From assembly GCA_030762175.1 (NCBI GenBank), contig CM060833.1, forward strand, positions 169,274,501 to 169,338,500: a DNA stretch of 64,000 nucleotides, read 5' to 3'. This stretch comes from Metallyticus violacea (lineage: Eukaryota > Arthropoda > Insecta > Mantodea > Metallyticidae). The notes under the pieces were generated by a model. That model searched no databases. It saw only the letters and a program-made list of their open reading frames with translations, and was not told where the DNA came from. Below, piece by piece: positions 34,387-46,255 of this stretch. Both the position numbers and the translations under genes were made by a program. Positions within the stretch are counted from its first letter, which is position 1. Each line of letters opens with the position of its first letter.

Positions 34387-34957
34387 TTTGTTATATTGTA
34401 ATCAAACAAAGTTGTGGAGAGAAAAGGTTTGGAATAAAAAATGAGAAAATTTTAATTAGGAAGATTTTAACTGTAAAAGGAGAGAAGGATATAACAATGA
34501 TGGGTAACTATTTATGTAAAGTTAGAGAGAAATGGATAAGAATGACAAAGAGGATGATGGAAACATAGAAAGAAATGTAACCTTAGAAGTATAATAATTT
34601 GTTGATATTACAGAGTATTTAGGGAAGGAGAGGGAGAAATGATAAAGAATGGTCAGATAGTCAATGTGATAAATTGAATAGGAGGGGGAATGGGAGTAAA
34701 TTAGCATTAGAAACAGGATTATTAAATACTAATAACCTGGGTGTTAGTGTGTATATAGTCCTAAGGAAATAAGTAAATCACAAATGTAGGATAAAATTTG
34801 GATGAAGTGTGTGGAATTGAAATATTGCAATAGTCATAATTATATGTTTTAATTTTATATTTTTAGTTAGTATTATGGAACTGATGAAGACATAGGTCTT
34901 ATTGTAATATTTAAAATTGTATGTTAATATAAAGAGAAATAAATTCAAATTCAAAAG
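34387..34957 (+). mobile_element. Non-LTR retrotransposon C-terminal region, 3' part and 3' UTR
   Basis: Continues with CLLYCNQTKLWREK, completing a CCHC-type finger, and then MGNYLCKVREKWIRMTKR. A 3' UTR follows, ending in an AATAAATTCAAATTCAAA-type tail at about 34940-34957. The RT domain itself is absent (5' truncated). The minus-strand relic at 10200-10930 is the same family. Confidence 0.72.
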
Positions 34958-36100
34958 CATAAATTAGGTTATACCATTACCTGTACTTTGCATGCATATA
35001 GGTCTCTGTAACTTAAATATAAATATAGCACTTATGTGTTGAACATATATTCAGTGAATTATTAATATGTTGTGATGAGTGCTCCTAAACATACTTGCAG
35101 CTTCACTAACTTTTCATTAGAATGTGTTTGCAGGCCATTTTCCACATATTCTACTTGTCAACTGTCAGAAGGGTTGTCGTAACCTTTGGAGGCCTAACAT
35201 CAAGTTAGGTACCTTCAAACACTGGCCATGAGCACTACCCGGCAGGTAAACAAGAACTGATGAGTGACAGGTGTAAGGGTAGGTGGTGGTTTGTAGCTTG
35301 TAACCTACTGCAACTTCCCCCACCTTTTTTCTACAGTCCAATACTAATTTAACTTAAATCCCCTTCATTCTGGTTTTACTGCTGAGAAATTCTATGCCTG
35401 CTTATAACATACATCACTTAAAAACTTTATTTTGAACACTAACTGTATCACTGCTGTTTTGTAGAAAAAGAAACTACATAAGACTGTGCATGCATGCATG
35501 TGTGTTAAAAATACTACATGAAATACTGTATTTTTAAAAGATAATGACGAAAAAAATTGTGTTGCATTACTCATTAATCTAAGCCTCTTAAATAAAAATG
35601 TTATGAATTCTAACACTCTGCATTAGAACCCCTTTTGCTATAGTACTTAGAAAGAAGTTTCATGCCTAACTTTTCATTTCTTGTACCTGCAATCAATACT
35701 GTACATTATCCTACATACATAATGCATTGAAACTTTGTAATTAATTTTATCTTGATATTAATCTTTTTGCTATTGGATGCTGATGATTATCATAATATTT
35801 GAGTAGTTCTGTGCAAAATGCCTTTTTGAAAATCATCAACACAATAATTCACTTTTGAGCTTTGCATATTTTATCTGGATACCTAGAAATTGGCACACTC
35901 CCTTGTTATATAGCAGGAAAAGTGTCATCACAGATTCTTGACAGTTTATGTCAAGGGGCATTCAGTAAGTTGCCTACCTTGTTATGTTACCTCTATCATT
36001 GCTGGAGAACTGAGCATGCACTGCAGGTTGGGACTTGTCTTGGCTTGAAACAAATAAATTATCTGCAGTAATTGCTGGAACCAAGAAAATGGAAAGTGCT
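34958..36100. other. Unassigned DNA
   Basis: No exon or repeat edge recognised. An acceptor-like GTTTGCAG ends at 35134, but the frame after it closes quickly and shows no ARL6IP6 similarity. Confidence 0.4.
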
Positions 36101-36109
36101 TTGCCTTTC

Positions 36110-37110
36110 AGGTCTACAGTAAAAGAGTAATTTGGAGCTTTGTTTTGTGATTAAACTCCTCACAAAGGAAGGGAAAAATTCTAAAGAAATCCAAGGGAGG
36201 ATGAGTGCTGTATAACCTGTCAACTACCAATTAAACAGTCAGCAATTTAAAGAGGGTCGGGAATCCATTAAAGATAATCTCCATGCAAGGCCGTCTTCAT
36301 AAGAATTCTGTCAAAAAGTGGAAGCTAAGTTATGCAAGATGTCAAATCAAGAATGATGTGATAGTCTGTAATGTAATCAGCTTGTAAGATTTCACAGTTA
36401 TTTATAACTATGTGATTATATCAAAGATCAATTCCCAATAGGTGTCCAGAATACACTCAAAGCCAGAGCAGAAAGGTTATTGCCAAGAATTAAGTTAGAA
36501 TTTGGATCTCCTACAAGAAAAACCTGATTACTTTTTCTGAAGGATTGTTATTGGAGATGAAACATGGGGTTAAATAATTATGATTCAGAAACCAAGCAAA
36601 AGTTATGCAGTGGAAGCATAAGCGCCCCCCTCCCGTCCCATGTGAATCTGTCTGCCAGAAAAATCATGGCAACCATTTGTTGCGATATGAAAGGTGTCCT
36701 GTTAGAATTTGTGCAAGTCGGTTCACAATCTCCATAGAAACCTAAACTAAAGTAGTTATATAAGGTCATCAAGGAGAAACTTGTGGAAAACTGACAGCGG
36801 GCTTGTAATAAAGCACCTTATCACAAATTACAAAAAGCAAGAGCTGTTATCAAGGATTGTGGATAATTGGAGCTTAACTATCCATCCTATAGTGCCTCTG
36901 TGATTACTTTCTCATTTAAATGAAAAAATTTCTTCTATGTTTGGAGATATTCAAATAATGATGTTATGAAGGAGGGTGTATTGGGTTGTTTGGAGGACCA
37001 AGACAAATGCATAAATTCCAAAGGAAATAAATCACTGGAGGCGAAGTGGACTAAGTGTGTGGAAGGAGGGTGAGACCACACTAAAAATAATGAGATGAGT
37101 TTCACCATCA
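36110..37110 (+). mobile_element. mariner transposase relic
   Basis: In order: VIKLLTKEGKNSKEIQGRMS (N-terminal helix), a QFKEGRESIKDNLHARPSS segment, then IVIGDETWG (near 36545), QWKHKRPPPVPCESVCQKN-like and KNHGNHLL (36610-36680), and at the end SLEAKWTKCVEGG (near 37040). The order is that of mariner transposases. Stops and shifts throughout, and the middle with the last catalytic Asp is unreadable. Confidence 0.85.
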
Positions 37111-37587
37111 TGTTTCATTTTCATATTCAGTTAACTTGTTAAATACCCTTTAAACGCCAACTATAAGCCTCAACTTCCTGAGTTTTTGAAAAATGTACCC
37201 ATGTTATAGATGCTACAGCAGAGAATTATACATTATTTTTCTATTCTACCCATGTTTCACTTCAGTTTATGAATAGAGAATTTTTGCACTGACATAGAAT
37301 AGCTCACCACATGAGTCACAAAACAAGCTTTTCCTCTTAGCAGGAGGCACTAGCCCTTTAAGGGATATTATGGGCTATTTCATTTCTTATAGATATACAT
37401 AGGGAGAGGGGGATTGAACAGTAAAAGTTTATTGTAGGTAGCCAGCAGTTTCTAAAAGCAATGTAATTCTTTTGTTTTAAGATCCTGGAAAATGCAAATA
37501 TCTCAATGGTATCTTTCATTGTGCAATGTACTAAATTTTTTATATTATATTTGTTCTTTGGGACTAACATAATTCCATCCCTACAGA

Positions 37588-38060
37588 GCAAAAATCAGGA
37601 ATATATGAGATTAAATGTGCAGATTGTGAGCAGAGCTACATTGGAAAAACGAAAAGAAATTTAGAAATTTGAAGAAAAGAACATTTTAGGGACATTAGAT
37701 TGAAACAGATAGACAAATCAGCTATAGCAGCTCATTTTTGGAACAAAAATCACGAAATAAAACCAGAAATTAAATTACTGAAACAACTTCACAACCCAAT
37801 AGAACTATCTACATGCTAGAGAATTTTCATTTTAAAAAATAAGAACAACTTAATGAATTTTGATTTTCCGTCGCTGGATGAACTCAGCAAGTTTCTACTA
37901 GAACCACAAGATACCACCACAGGAGCGAACGGGCGTCCATCCCCCATTTCGAACAACGGCATTCAGTCAACAACAGCCGATGATGGGGGGAACCTCTCCC
38001 GAAACTAGTCCAAAGTTTTAAAAAAGCAGGTGGAGTTAGTGTTAACAACTGAACACATTA
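37588..38060 (+). mobile_element. PLE copy 1, 3' end only (GIY-YIG region and hammerhead)
   Basis: The frame reads GIYEIKCADCEQSYIGKTKR (GIY-YIG endonuclease with CX2C), then HFRDIRLKQIDKSAIAAHFW and NKNHEIKPEIK, with a few stops. A hammerhead-like motif follows at 37977-38010 and then GGTGGAGTTAGTGTTAA. This lies directly left of a longer PLE copy in the same orientation. It may be the left partial repeat (pLTR) of that element or the tail of an older tandem copy. Confidence 0.85.
37977..38010 (+). ncRNA. Hammerhead ribozyme motif at the end of PLE copy 1
   Basis: CCGATGA (one change from CUGANGA, U4 to C), stem II GGGGGG-AACC-TCTCCC, GAAA (38001-38004), then the palindrome ACTAGT and C. 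The helix III segment differs from the ACATGT of other copies but is again a perfect palindrome. Confidence 0.65.
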
Positions 38061-38099
38061 ATGTAGTATATATTATCACTCCATTGTCTACAGCTTCGT

Positions 38100-40660
38100 A
38101 AGTACAATTTTTACTTATCAAACAAACTGAACACATACAATTTAAACTTTAATAACAATAAACATGATATAAAAACCTTTTTGAAACAACAAATTAAAAA
38201 AGACATGTTGTAGCTAACACAAAATTCCTTAAGTTGTGCTTAAAAAACAAAATCACGCCAAAATTTGTGAACAACACAGTTAAAATAGACAATAGCCCAC
38301 ACCAAAAAGCAGCTGAAAAAAGAATAATTGAAGTAGAGAAAAGTGCACAATATAAAAAAACAAAGTGAAACCGACTTAAGATATTATGATTTACATTTAA
38401 AACTTTTGAGGACTTTGGGATTTCACATTTGGGATAACTTACAACAACATTTGCATAAAAATTTAACTAACAAAATGAAAATCAAGAATCAGAAATTGAA
38501 AAAGAAATTCTACAATTTGTGAAAACTTCAAATCAGAACTGTACCCAAACCAGTTACACAAACAACAAAGAATGTAATTAATATTTCAAGCACCACATTT
38601 TCAAACAACAAACTAAAATTCCTAAACAAAGGCCTAAAAACATGTATGGATTTCTTCAAAAAAAATAGAAGATTACATCGCGGATATTAACATAGCCACC
38701 CATCATCTGGAAGAAAGTGAGAAATCTTTTATCAAATTGAAATGTACAAAAACCTTAGAGAAAATAAAAAACCAAAACAAATTCAACAATTACTAAAATA
38801 CATTAAAACAACTAAAAGAATAGCCGCTAGTATACACAAAAACAGATAAAAGCAATAAAATCGTCATTTTGGACCAAGAAAATTAGATAAACAGGATTTA
38901 AAAGGTCAAGATTATAAACCAATTAAAAACTGCACTAAAAACTTGAATAAAACATTGGATGAAATAAAAGTACTGTCCACTATGGAAAAACGAAAACTCG
39001 CACAAAACAAACCAGTATTACCTAGAATGTATGCACTTCCTAAATTATACAAAAAAAGATAACAGCATGAGACCTGTAATAAATAATATCAATTCACCAA
39101 CATATCTGTTAGCAAAAAAATTTACCAACATTTTCAAATCATTAAAAAAATACCAAAGCTTGAGTGTCAAAAACTCACAGGATATGGTAGTAAAATTACA
39201 AAATTACAGTGGAAAATATACTGGTATCGTTTGATGTAGAAGCTTTATTTCCAAGCATATCAACAAATAAGCTTATGCTAATGTTAAAGAATTGGTTAAA
39301 ATCCTTAGTTCTACAAGCACAAGAAATCAATGACTCGATAAAACTTACTAACATTTGCATTGAACAAAATTTCTTCATTTTCAACAAAAAATACTACCAA
39401 CAGGTCTCAGGACTAGCTATGGGAAACCCCCTATCTCCATTTCTTGCAGATTTTTTTATGAGTTTGTTTGAAATGGATATCACCAAAGCCTTCCCCCTAA
39501 TCTTCAAAACATGGTGTAGGTATGTGGATGACGTATTTGCAATAATTCCAAAAAACATACAACAGATGCACTAAAACTTCTGAATTTGCAACACAAATCT
39601 ATAAATTTCACCATAGAGGAAGAAAGAAATGATACCTACATCTAGGAAGGGGAGGTATCCCCTTCCTAGATGTTAAAATCATAAGAAATGAAGACTATCT
39701 TACCTTCGGAATCCATAGAAAAGATACGCACACAGAAAATTACATAAAGCATGACAGTTTTAACCCCATTCCACATAAATATGCAGCATTTTATAGTTAA
39801 GCTTACAGATTAATTAACACCCCACTCACATAAACGGAGTACAAATTGAAATACCAACAAATCATAAAGATAGCAGAAACTAATGGGTACAGCAAAGACA
39901 CAGTAATAAGAATCATCAATAAAATCAAAAAACAATTAAGAGGTTTCCACACTAAAAAGTGCAAAAGAAAGGTACAAATTCAAAAGGTTCACGTGCCACC
40001 CAATTTACCACAATAAATTAAAAAAAAATATTCAAAGAACAAGGAGTTATGTTAGGCCCAAAGAACAATTTTAATATAAAGAATTTATTAGGTTACAGAG
40101 TAAAGGACAACTTGCCAACAGAATAAAAGTCAGGTATCTATGAAATAAAATGTGCAGAGTGCGATAAAAAATACATTGGAAAAACAAAGAGGAATTTGGA
40201 AATCCGGAGGGGAAAAAAAAGAACACTTTAGAAATATTTGGTTAAAACAGATTGATAAATCAGCAATAGCATTGCACTTTTGGAATAAAAATCATGAAAT
40301 TAAACCAGAGACAAAACTGATGAAACAGTTTCACAATGCATTAGAACTTTCCACTTGGGAAAAAATTTTCATTACAAAAAAACAAGGAAAACTTAATGTT
40401 TCGATTTCCCTCCAATGGACGAACTCAGCAAGTTCCTTAATGGATGCTGCCACAAGAACATCAAGGGACCCAACCGCCACTTCTAACAACAGTTTGTCTA
40501 CAGGCTGAAGATGGGAGGGATCACTCCCAAAACATATGTCCAGTTTTTATGTAAGTGAATGGAGTTAGTGTGAAAAAAAATATATATTACATTGGCCATA
40601 TATATACCACTCCATTATCAACAGCTTCGTAAGTACATTTAATTGAGTTAGAAGAAATCT
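38100..40660 (+). mobile_element. PLE copy 2, near full length but degraded (RT plus GIY-YIG)
   Basis: Penelope-like retroelements prime from nicks made by a GIY-YIG endonuclease and use a telomerase-related RT. Order seen: an N-terminal region with KLCLKNKITPKFVNN (38225), a fingers region (38990-39080, YALPKLYKKR-like), then at 39209-39574 a long frame with LVSFDVEALFPSI (RT3), GLAMGNPLSPFLADFFMSLF (RT4) and YVDDVFAI (RT5 catalytic box). From 40130 comes GIYEIKCAECDKKYIGKTKR, a frameshift in an A run near 40210, and then HFRNIWLKQIDKSAIALHFW. It ends with a hammerhead motif and GGAGTTAGTGTGAA. Words near 38040-38110 (CACTCCATTGTCTACAGCTTCGTAAG) recur at 40610-40635, fitting terminal repeats. 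Stops and shifts make it non-coding. Confidence 0.92.
40505..40540 (+). ncRNA. Hammerhead ribozyme motif at the end of PLE copy 2
   Basis: CTGAAGA (40505-40511), a perfect stem II TGGGAG-GGATCA-CTCCCA, then AAAC with palindrome ACATATGT and C17. Only G12 of GAAA is changed to A. It starts within the last few bases of the endonuclease frame's stop region. Confidence 0.68.
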
Positions 40661-40751
40661 TGTTTATGAAGACTTGAAACAGTGAAGTTATTTTAAATGA
40701 CATTTGGTTAAATTTACAACCCTGGAATTTCACTAACCTTTTTATATTTCT

Positions 40752-40785
40752 TACATATTTTGAATGCACTTGCAATCTTCCTCAG
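40752..40785 (-). ncRNA. Hammerhead-like motif
   Basis: Minus strand: CTGAGGA (fits CUGANGA), stem II GATTGC-AAGT-GCATTC with one mismatch, then AAAATATGTA; G12 is A and the palindrome is lost. Probably inactive. Confidence 0.5.
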
Positions 40786-40878
40786 CTACTCCCTCAGTTG
40801 GAGAAAATTTGACCAACAATTCAATTATTAACTTGAAATGTGAATTGGAACTTGTACAGTAAAGCAAATTATATAATT

Positions 40879-41083
40879 AAATTGTTGTGTAACTGGGTCA
40901 AACTATACACTCTTGTGGTTTCACTTACCTATTTATACGTATAACATACTTTGTAGGCCATCGTCTGCACCCTCAGCTAATTGTCGACTTCAGGAGGATG
41001 CAGAAAATTGTCTGTTAAACATGTTCTAGATACTGGTGAAGCCACAAGAGTGTGTAGTTCGACTTGGTCATACAATAATTTAA
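40879..41083. repeat. Long inverted pair with hammerhead-like motifs on both strands
   Basis: Arms 40879-40929 and 41036-41083 are inverted copies (ACACTCTTGTGGTTTCACTT at left; AAGCCACAAGAGTGTGTAG at right). Inside, the minus strand has CTGAGGG, stem II and AAAGTATGTT (40943-40976). The plus strand has a CTGA-like core, ATGCAG/CTGTT and AAACATGTTC (40988-41026). Transcripts from either strand would form a large hairpin. Confidence 0.7.
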
Positions 41084-41325
41084 CGACAATTCAATTTTTG
41101 GATATAGCATACCATACACTTATCTGTCTCTTCAGAGTGTGAATTGTATGAGATCTGATGCCTTTATGCATATATACTAGGAAATAGGATAATCATGGAG
41201 GTGAAACCAAGCTTAATCAGTAAACCATGTTATGTCCAATAGTTTATTACATACACCAAACACATTCTGAGACCATTTGTAATATGCCGCTCTCTTCTGT
41301 GCATTGTGGTGTTAATTCTTATACA

Positions 41326-41828
41326 GCAATAAGTTGAGCCCAGATTTTATGTAATATCAATTTGAGAAATATGTAGCCAAAAATGGTTAAATATGTAGAT
41401 AAATGTGTAATGAAACAATTTTATGTAAAATCAGTTATTTAACTTTTTTGCTGGGAAATGCAAAGAATATTACTTTTTATTTATTTGGTTCATTTGCAGA
41501 TTCTCTTTAACATCTAATGTCATCTGTGTCCCATCAAACTTGTGTAATTTAACAACTGTGTAAGAGTACTACAGTAGCATTCAAATTATTTTTCCATTCA
41601 TGCTGGATAATTCAATAGAAGCTCAAAATAAACAGAATTTTATGATAATTCTGCAATAATGTTAAAATAAGATAATATTGTGTGAAATATGTATTATGTC
41701 AAATATGTAAAATAAAATTTATGAATAATATTGCTATATGTTTATCTTGTCAACATTTGCCTTTTGTTGTGTATAAATATATAGCAATAAAATATGTAAT
41801 TACATAAAATCCGGGCTCTAGTAATAAG
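41326..41828. mobile_element. hAT-type MITE with 8-bp target-site duplication
   Basis: Element 41334-41820 (487 bp). Terminal inverted repeats: TTGAGCCCAGATTTTATGTA at the left and the complement of TAGAGCCCGGATTTTATGTA at the right. Flanks GCAATAAG (41326-41333) and GTAATAAG (41821-41828) differ at one base, fitting the 8-bp duplications of hAT transposons. No coding capacity. A fragment of SINE1 in minus orientation lies inside (about 41480-41560), so it carries or acquired an old SINE. Confidence 0.85.
41480..41560 (-). repeat. Diverged SINE1 fragment nested in the MITE
   Basis: TTTATTTATTTGGTTCATTT, then CTCTTTAACATCT and GTCCCATC words match the 3' end of SINE1 in minus orientation, with about 25% difference by eye. 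Confidence 0.6.
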
Positions 41829-42421
41829 CCTTTTACTTTGCGGCTCTGACAGGTTGAAGGAGACAAATCAATCCCCTGAAGAAATTCTGTGCAAATTTAA
41901 TTTGGCGACTATTCCAAATGTTGCTTTACATCCAGCATTGCATCATTTAATATTAGGGATTTGCCACATAAATCAACATTAAGAATACTTTCAAAATTTT
42001 CATAACGTGCAATTGTCTGTAGTGGTGTCATATTACCAAATTTCTTCACAAGTGCTGTTTGGTATTACCTAATAAGCTTAGTCGGTAACTACAATTGATG
42101 AGTACACACTTTGCTATTGTAAATCCCATTCTTATTAACTAATTTCATGCTTTGAAGCAAAGAACAAAACAAAACTGTACAAGAACACTGTATGTGTCAG
42201 TAACCTAAGATTCCTAAACAAGAATTCCAACACTTATTTTCAATAATCACAACAGCGTGTGCAGCAGAATAAAAGACAAAAGAACAATAATATGATTGTG
42301 TAGACATAGTAGTGTGCTCTATTAGCACCATCAAGGTCTTACATCACCATTCTCCTTTCCCCTTTTCTTAATGTGCAAGGATGATATTTTTGTAGCATTT
42401 TTAATATCAGAACAGTTTTAT
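41829..42421. other. Unassigned DNA
   Basis: No exon or repeat edge recognised. Confidence 0.4.
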
Positions 42422-43648
42422 GAAGGTCACTATAAAAAGTTTTGAGATGAGGAAAAGTAAATGTTGACTTACTTAAAAAGAATGTGGCATATGGTAGTCC
42501 CAGTTAGCAACCCTCCCCATTCCCTCTTCCAGAGTGTGAGGATAAATATCCCCTCCCTTGCAAAGACAGCCAATCATTATGATGGAGCTGAAGAGAGCAT
42601 TTTTACGTTATGATTCTTTATGATTTCAAGAGTAGTTTAAATGAGTCCCAAAGCCTTGAGTGCTTGCAACAGGCTTTTAGGACCTTGCTCCATATAGGAC
42701 AATATTTTTCTGCTGGTTTGCAAAATTTAAAACGGGCCGAACTTCACTGCAAGATGAGAAGTGGGCATCTGTCAATGACAATGACTGAGGAAAACATTGT
42801 TGTGGTGGAAAAAATTGTTTGCAGAAATAATCGCATAACATTTAAGGAGGTTGAGGCAGCCTTTCAGATTGGATTGCCAACAGTGTCAAAAATCATGCAT
42901 GAACATTTCAATGAAAGAAGGTTTCCTCCCATTGGATGCCACAATTTGACAGAGGCACAAAAGTGCACCCTCATTGAATGGTGTAAAGAATAAAGATTCG
43001 GTGGGGTGTGTTTTTGATGTCATCATGGATGATGGCAACATTAATTTACCAATTTGACCTGGAGATCCAAAAAAGTCAATAGTTCGGATCTTTTCAGATG
43101 ATATTCCATCAATGAAAGTGAAGAGAGGTCGAAGTGTTGGAAAAAAATGGTGGCTACAATTTCTCTGGAGGAGCAAAGAATGGTTACTGCTCAGTGGTAT
43201 ATCACATTCAGCCTACTAAAAGTTTTTAATAAGCTCCAAGAACGCCATCTGAGATCAGGACTGTGGGGGTCCCGCTTCATCATGACAACACCTCTGCTCA
43301 CTTGGCTAATATCACAATCTAGTTCCTGGAGTCCACAGAGGTTAGATTCATGATGCATCCTCCCTACAGTTCTGACCTGGCTCCATGCAACGATTTTCTC
43401 TTCCCAGTGGTAAAAAATTGCATATAATGAGAGCGAGTTTCCAACCCTGAAGATGCTGTGGCTGCATTTAAAAATGAACTTTTCATCCATGAGGAAAATA
43501 GTGGCAGGGGTACTTTGATAAGTAGTTTTTGAGGATGAGAAAGAGTATAGAGTGTGGTAGAGAGTACTTTGAAAAGATGCAAAAGCTGGAATGAATCTAC
43601 GCACTCCCAATTTGACGTGTCTCAAAACTTTCATAATGGCCCTGGTAA
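42422..43648 (+). mobile_element. mariner element, defective, full length
   Basis: Imperfect inverted repeats end the element (GGTCACTATAAAAAGTTTTG at left; complement of GTCTCAAAACTTTCATAATG at right). Between them: YDFKSSLNESQSLECLQQAF (42610), MTEENIVVVEKIVCRNNRIT, HNLTEAQKCTLIEWCKE (42950), a lost middle with GDE-like residues, GKKWWLQFLWRSKEW in shifted frames with VTAQWY (43140-43200), HHDNTSAHLA-like (43275), MHPPYSDLAPCDDFLFP-like (43350-43410), and the C-terminal Q-C end near 43600. The DD34D order of mariner is clear; frameshifts kill it. Confidence 0.9.
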
Positions 43649-43842
43649 TGAACCTGAGATATTCCCTTTTTCCAGAGTCTTCTTATAGTGAAAGAATCAC
43701 CTATATTAAGCTAAAATATAATGTAATTATACTATACTCTAGTGTAATGCAATATAGTACATAAATATTTTAAAATGTTAATATTTGACACCACTGTTAC
43801 AAAAGTTCACTATATTTTATATAGTACATAAAACTGATATGG

Positions 43843-44105
43843 ATGACTGAGGTCATGATTATGCAGACTCATGCAAAAGGTCTGGGGTTTAATTCCTTCC
43901 AAATCCATCCTCTCTGACTAAGGATTTTTTTCAGGTTTTTCCCCAGTCCTCATAAAGAGCAAATGCCAAGGAAATACCTTAAACTTAGGCCTGGAATGTT
44001 ACTTTCCTTTAAAAAAGATCCTTTCTGAATTTATCATTTCATCTCGTATATCATCAATGTCCACTGCCTATGATGCTTCAGCAGTAAAAACAGGTGTTAA
44101 ACATA
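43843..44105 (+). repeat. SINE2 copy, old
   Basis: Diverged plus-strand SINE2: a tRNA-like head (GATGACTGAGGTCATGATTA, GGGTTTAATTCC for box B), body with AGGTTTTTCCCCAGTCCTCA and AACTTAGGCCTGGAATG, and the end AGTAAAAACAGGTGTTAAAC. No clear target-site duplication remains. Confidence 0.82.
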
Positions 44106-45985
44106 TTTAAACAAGTACATAAAATAATATTTACAGAAATAATACCACCAGAAATTAAACAATATTTAGTTTAACTGTTTGTCATGTTCTATGCCACAAT
44201 ATAGTGCAGTAGATTATCTAAGGTAGGTTTTGCACATGATCTTGTGTAGGCTGCACATTCTTACAGCATGCAGTAAGTGTTGGAAAAAGACATCAGTATG
44301 GTGAAGATCCATCCCTCAGCAGTTGTACTTCAAGCATAGTTCAAATTCTACAGCTGCCTTCCTTCATGTCCAGTCTGATAGACCACTTATGTCTTTAAAG
44401 ACATTGCCTAATACCATGGACAGGTGATTATGCTTTGTAGCCTATGAACCCAAATTAAAGACTTAATTTTGTATTATGTACAATTTTTTCAGTTTTACAT
44501 TTTTACTTAATACATTACTACATAAATATTATATATACTTCATCTTGAAAGTAAAGGCTTTGAGCTTTAGTAAGTATGTATACTGTTACTTCTAAGTTTT
44601 CCTCTCCTGCAAGGAATTTATGTATTGACATTTTCTAGGATTATCTGCCGCCAGATAATTTTGTTTAAATAGAGTGCATTACTTTTCTGCACCAAACAAA
44701 AGATATAGTGAGTATCACAATTGTCATAATGTCAATAGTAAATTTGCATTTAAAAGCCAAATTTTGAACATATCACATTATATAAATAATATTCTGAGTT
44801 TTGTTGTTAGTGTATAAGAGGTACAACTTTTTAATACATAAAAATGAGTTTCTTTGTATGGTGTATGCTTGAATGTAGTTGGTAAATATTTTAGAACATA
44901 ATGAGAAGCATCATGTTTAATACTATTAAGTGCACAAATTTAAATTTAACAGTAAGCAACAAAAATGTTTTACTTCCTAATCAGTTAATATACAAGCAAA
45001 ATATGATTGTGAGATCTAACTATTGGGTGTAAGTACAAACATTGGTAATAATAAATGAAATTATTTTCTAATAAAGACAGCAATTTTATTTAAAACTTGA
45101 ACGTAGTGTGTTTTAAACCAATCCTTTTATTATAAAATACATTTTTATGCACTTTCATTCCAAAATGTGTTTTATTATTTACACTTTTTACTTACATTAC
45201 CCATTGCAGTATATTCCAATTTCGCAGGAAGTAAACATAAAGTAAATCCATTGTAACAGAATTGTGAAAGTAGATCACACTTTAGATTTTTCCAGTTAAT
45301 TCTGCTTCCTGAATGCGAAAGATCATGATGGTCTCATGAAAAGCTGTTTCAAATCTTATTTTCAACAGAAGTTTGATTAGTGGTTGCAAATGTTACCACC
45401 AGACCATCAAGGTGGTCACAGAAGAAGAGTTTTTTTTTTTAACAGACTGGCACATTTCAAATTCTTTGGGTGAAAGGAAAGCGAGCACTTAAAAAGTTTG
45501 TTTGTTTTTTTTTAGGTTGCAAGTAAAACCTGCATATTTTTATTTTGACATCTGATACAAGTGGGCAGTTTATCAAACTCCTAATCTAGAAAGAAAGTAA
45601 CATGAATTAGCCGCTTTCCAGCCTGAAGTTCATTTGGTGTATTTCTGAATGCTGATTTAGAGTAGTAGTTCTTGCTATACATCAAAGTAGTAAGGCATCA
45701 TCTCACTAGGATGTTCCCTCTTGAGTTTATGAAAAGTCTTGGAACAAAAATTTCATGCTCCTGTTAACCCATTGTTTTTAGCAATGTCTTTTCATATTAA
45801 TCTGAAAGAGAATGCTAGCACAGTTAATTAAGCATTAATTGCTGATGTTCAGAAACCAATGTTGAAATATGCATGCAAAAATGCTCTGAAAGAAATGTGT
45901 ATCAGCATTTGCATTATACACCTTGAACAGCTTCTTTATATTTAATTCTGCTGATAGATAAATTCATTGGCTTTTTATTATTTTA
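44106..45985. other. Unassigned DNA
   Basis: No exon or repeat edge recognised in this stretch. Confidence 0.4.
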
Positions 45986-46255
45986 TTGAATAGTGTTTAA
46001 TGCCTGTTTTAACTACTGAGGCATCACAAACAGTGGACACTGATGATTTATGAAATGAAATGATAAACTGGGAAAGGATTTATTTTTTAAGGGAAGGAAG
46101 CGTAACAGGCCTAAGTTTAGGGTATCTCTCTGGCATTTGCTATTTATGAGCACTGAGAAAAACCTCAATCAGGGAGGACATCCTGGAGGGAATTGAACTC
46201 CAGACCTCCTGCTCATGAGTCCGAGCCTTAACAACCTAGGCCATCTGTGGCAGTG
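45986..46255 (-). repeat. SINE2 copy, old
   Basis: Minus-strand SINE2: starts at left with AATAGTGTTTAATGCCTGTT, contains CCTAAGTTTAGGGTATCTCT, and ends at the right with the tRNA-like head (GGAATTGAACTCCAGACCTC, CATGAGTCCGAGCC, CCATCTGTGG). Confidence 0.85.

Noticed and set aside
34870..34905. CTGATGA followed by a short hairpin (AGAC/GTCT) as another hammerhead
   Set aside because: No GAAA or palindrome follows; it lies in the LINE 3' UTR and fits that element's end.
35127..35190. Another candidate last exon for the ARL6IP6-like gene after GTTTGCAG
   Set aside because: Frame closes after about 16 codons with no hydrophobic stretch.
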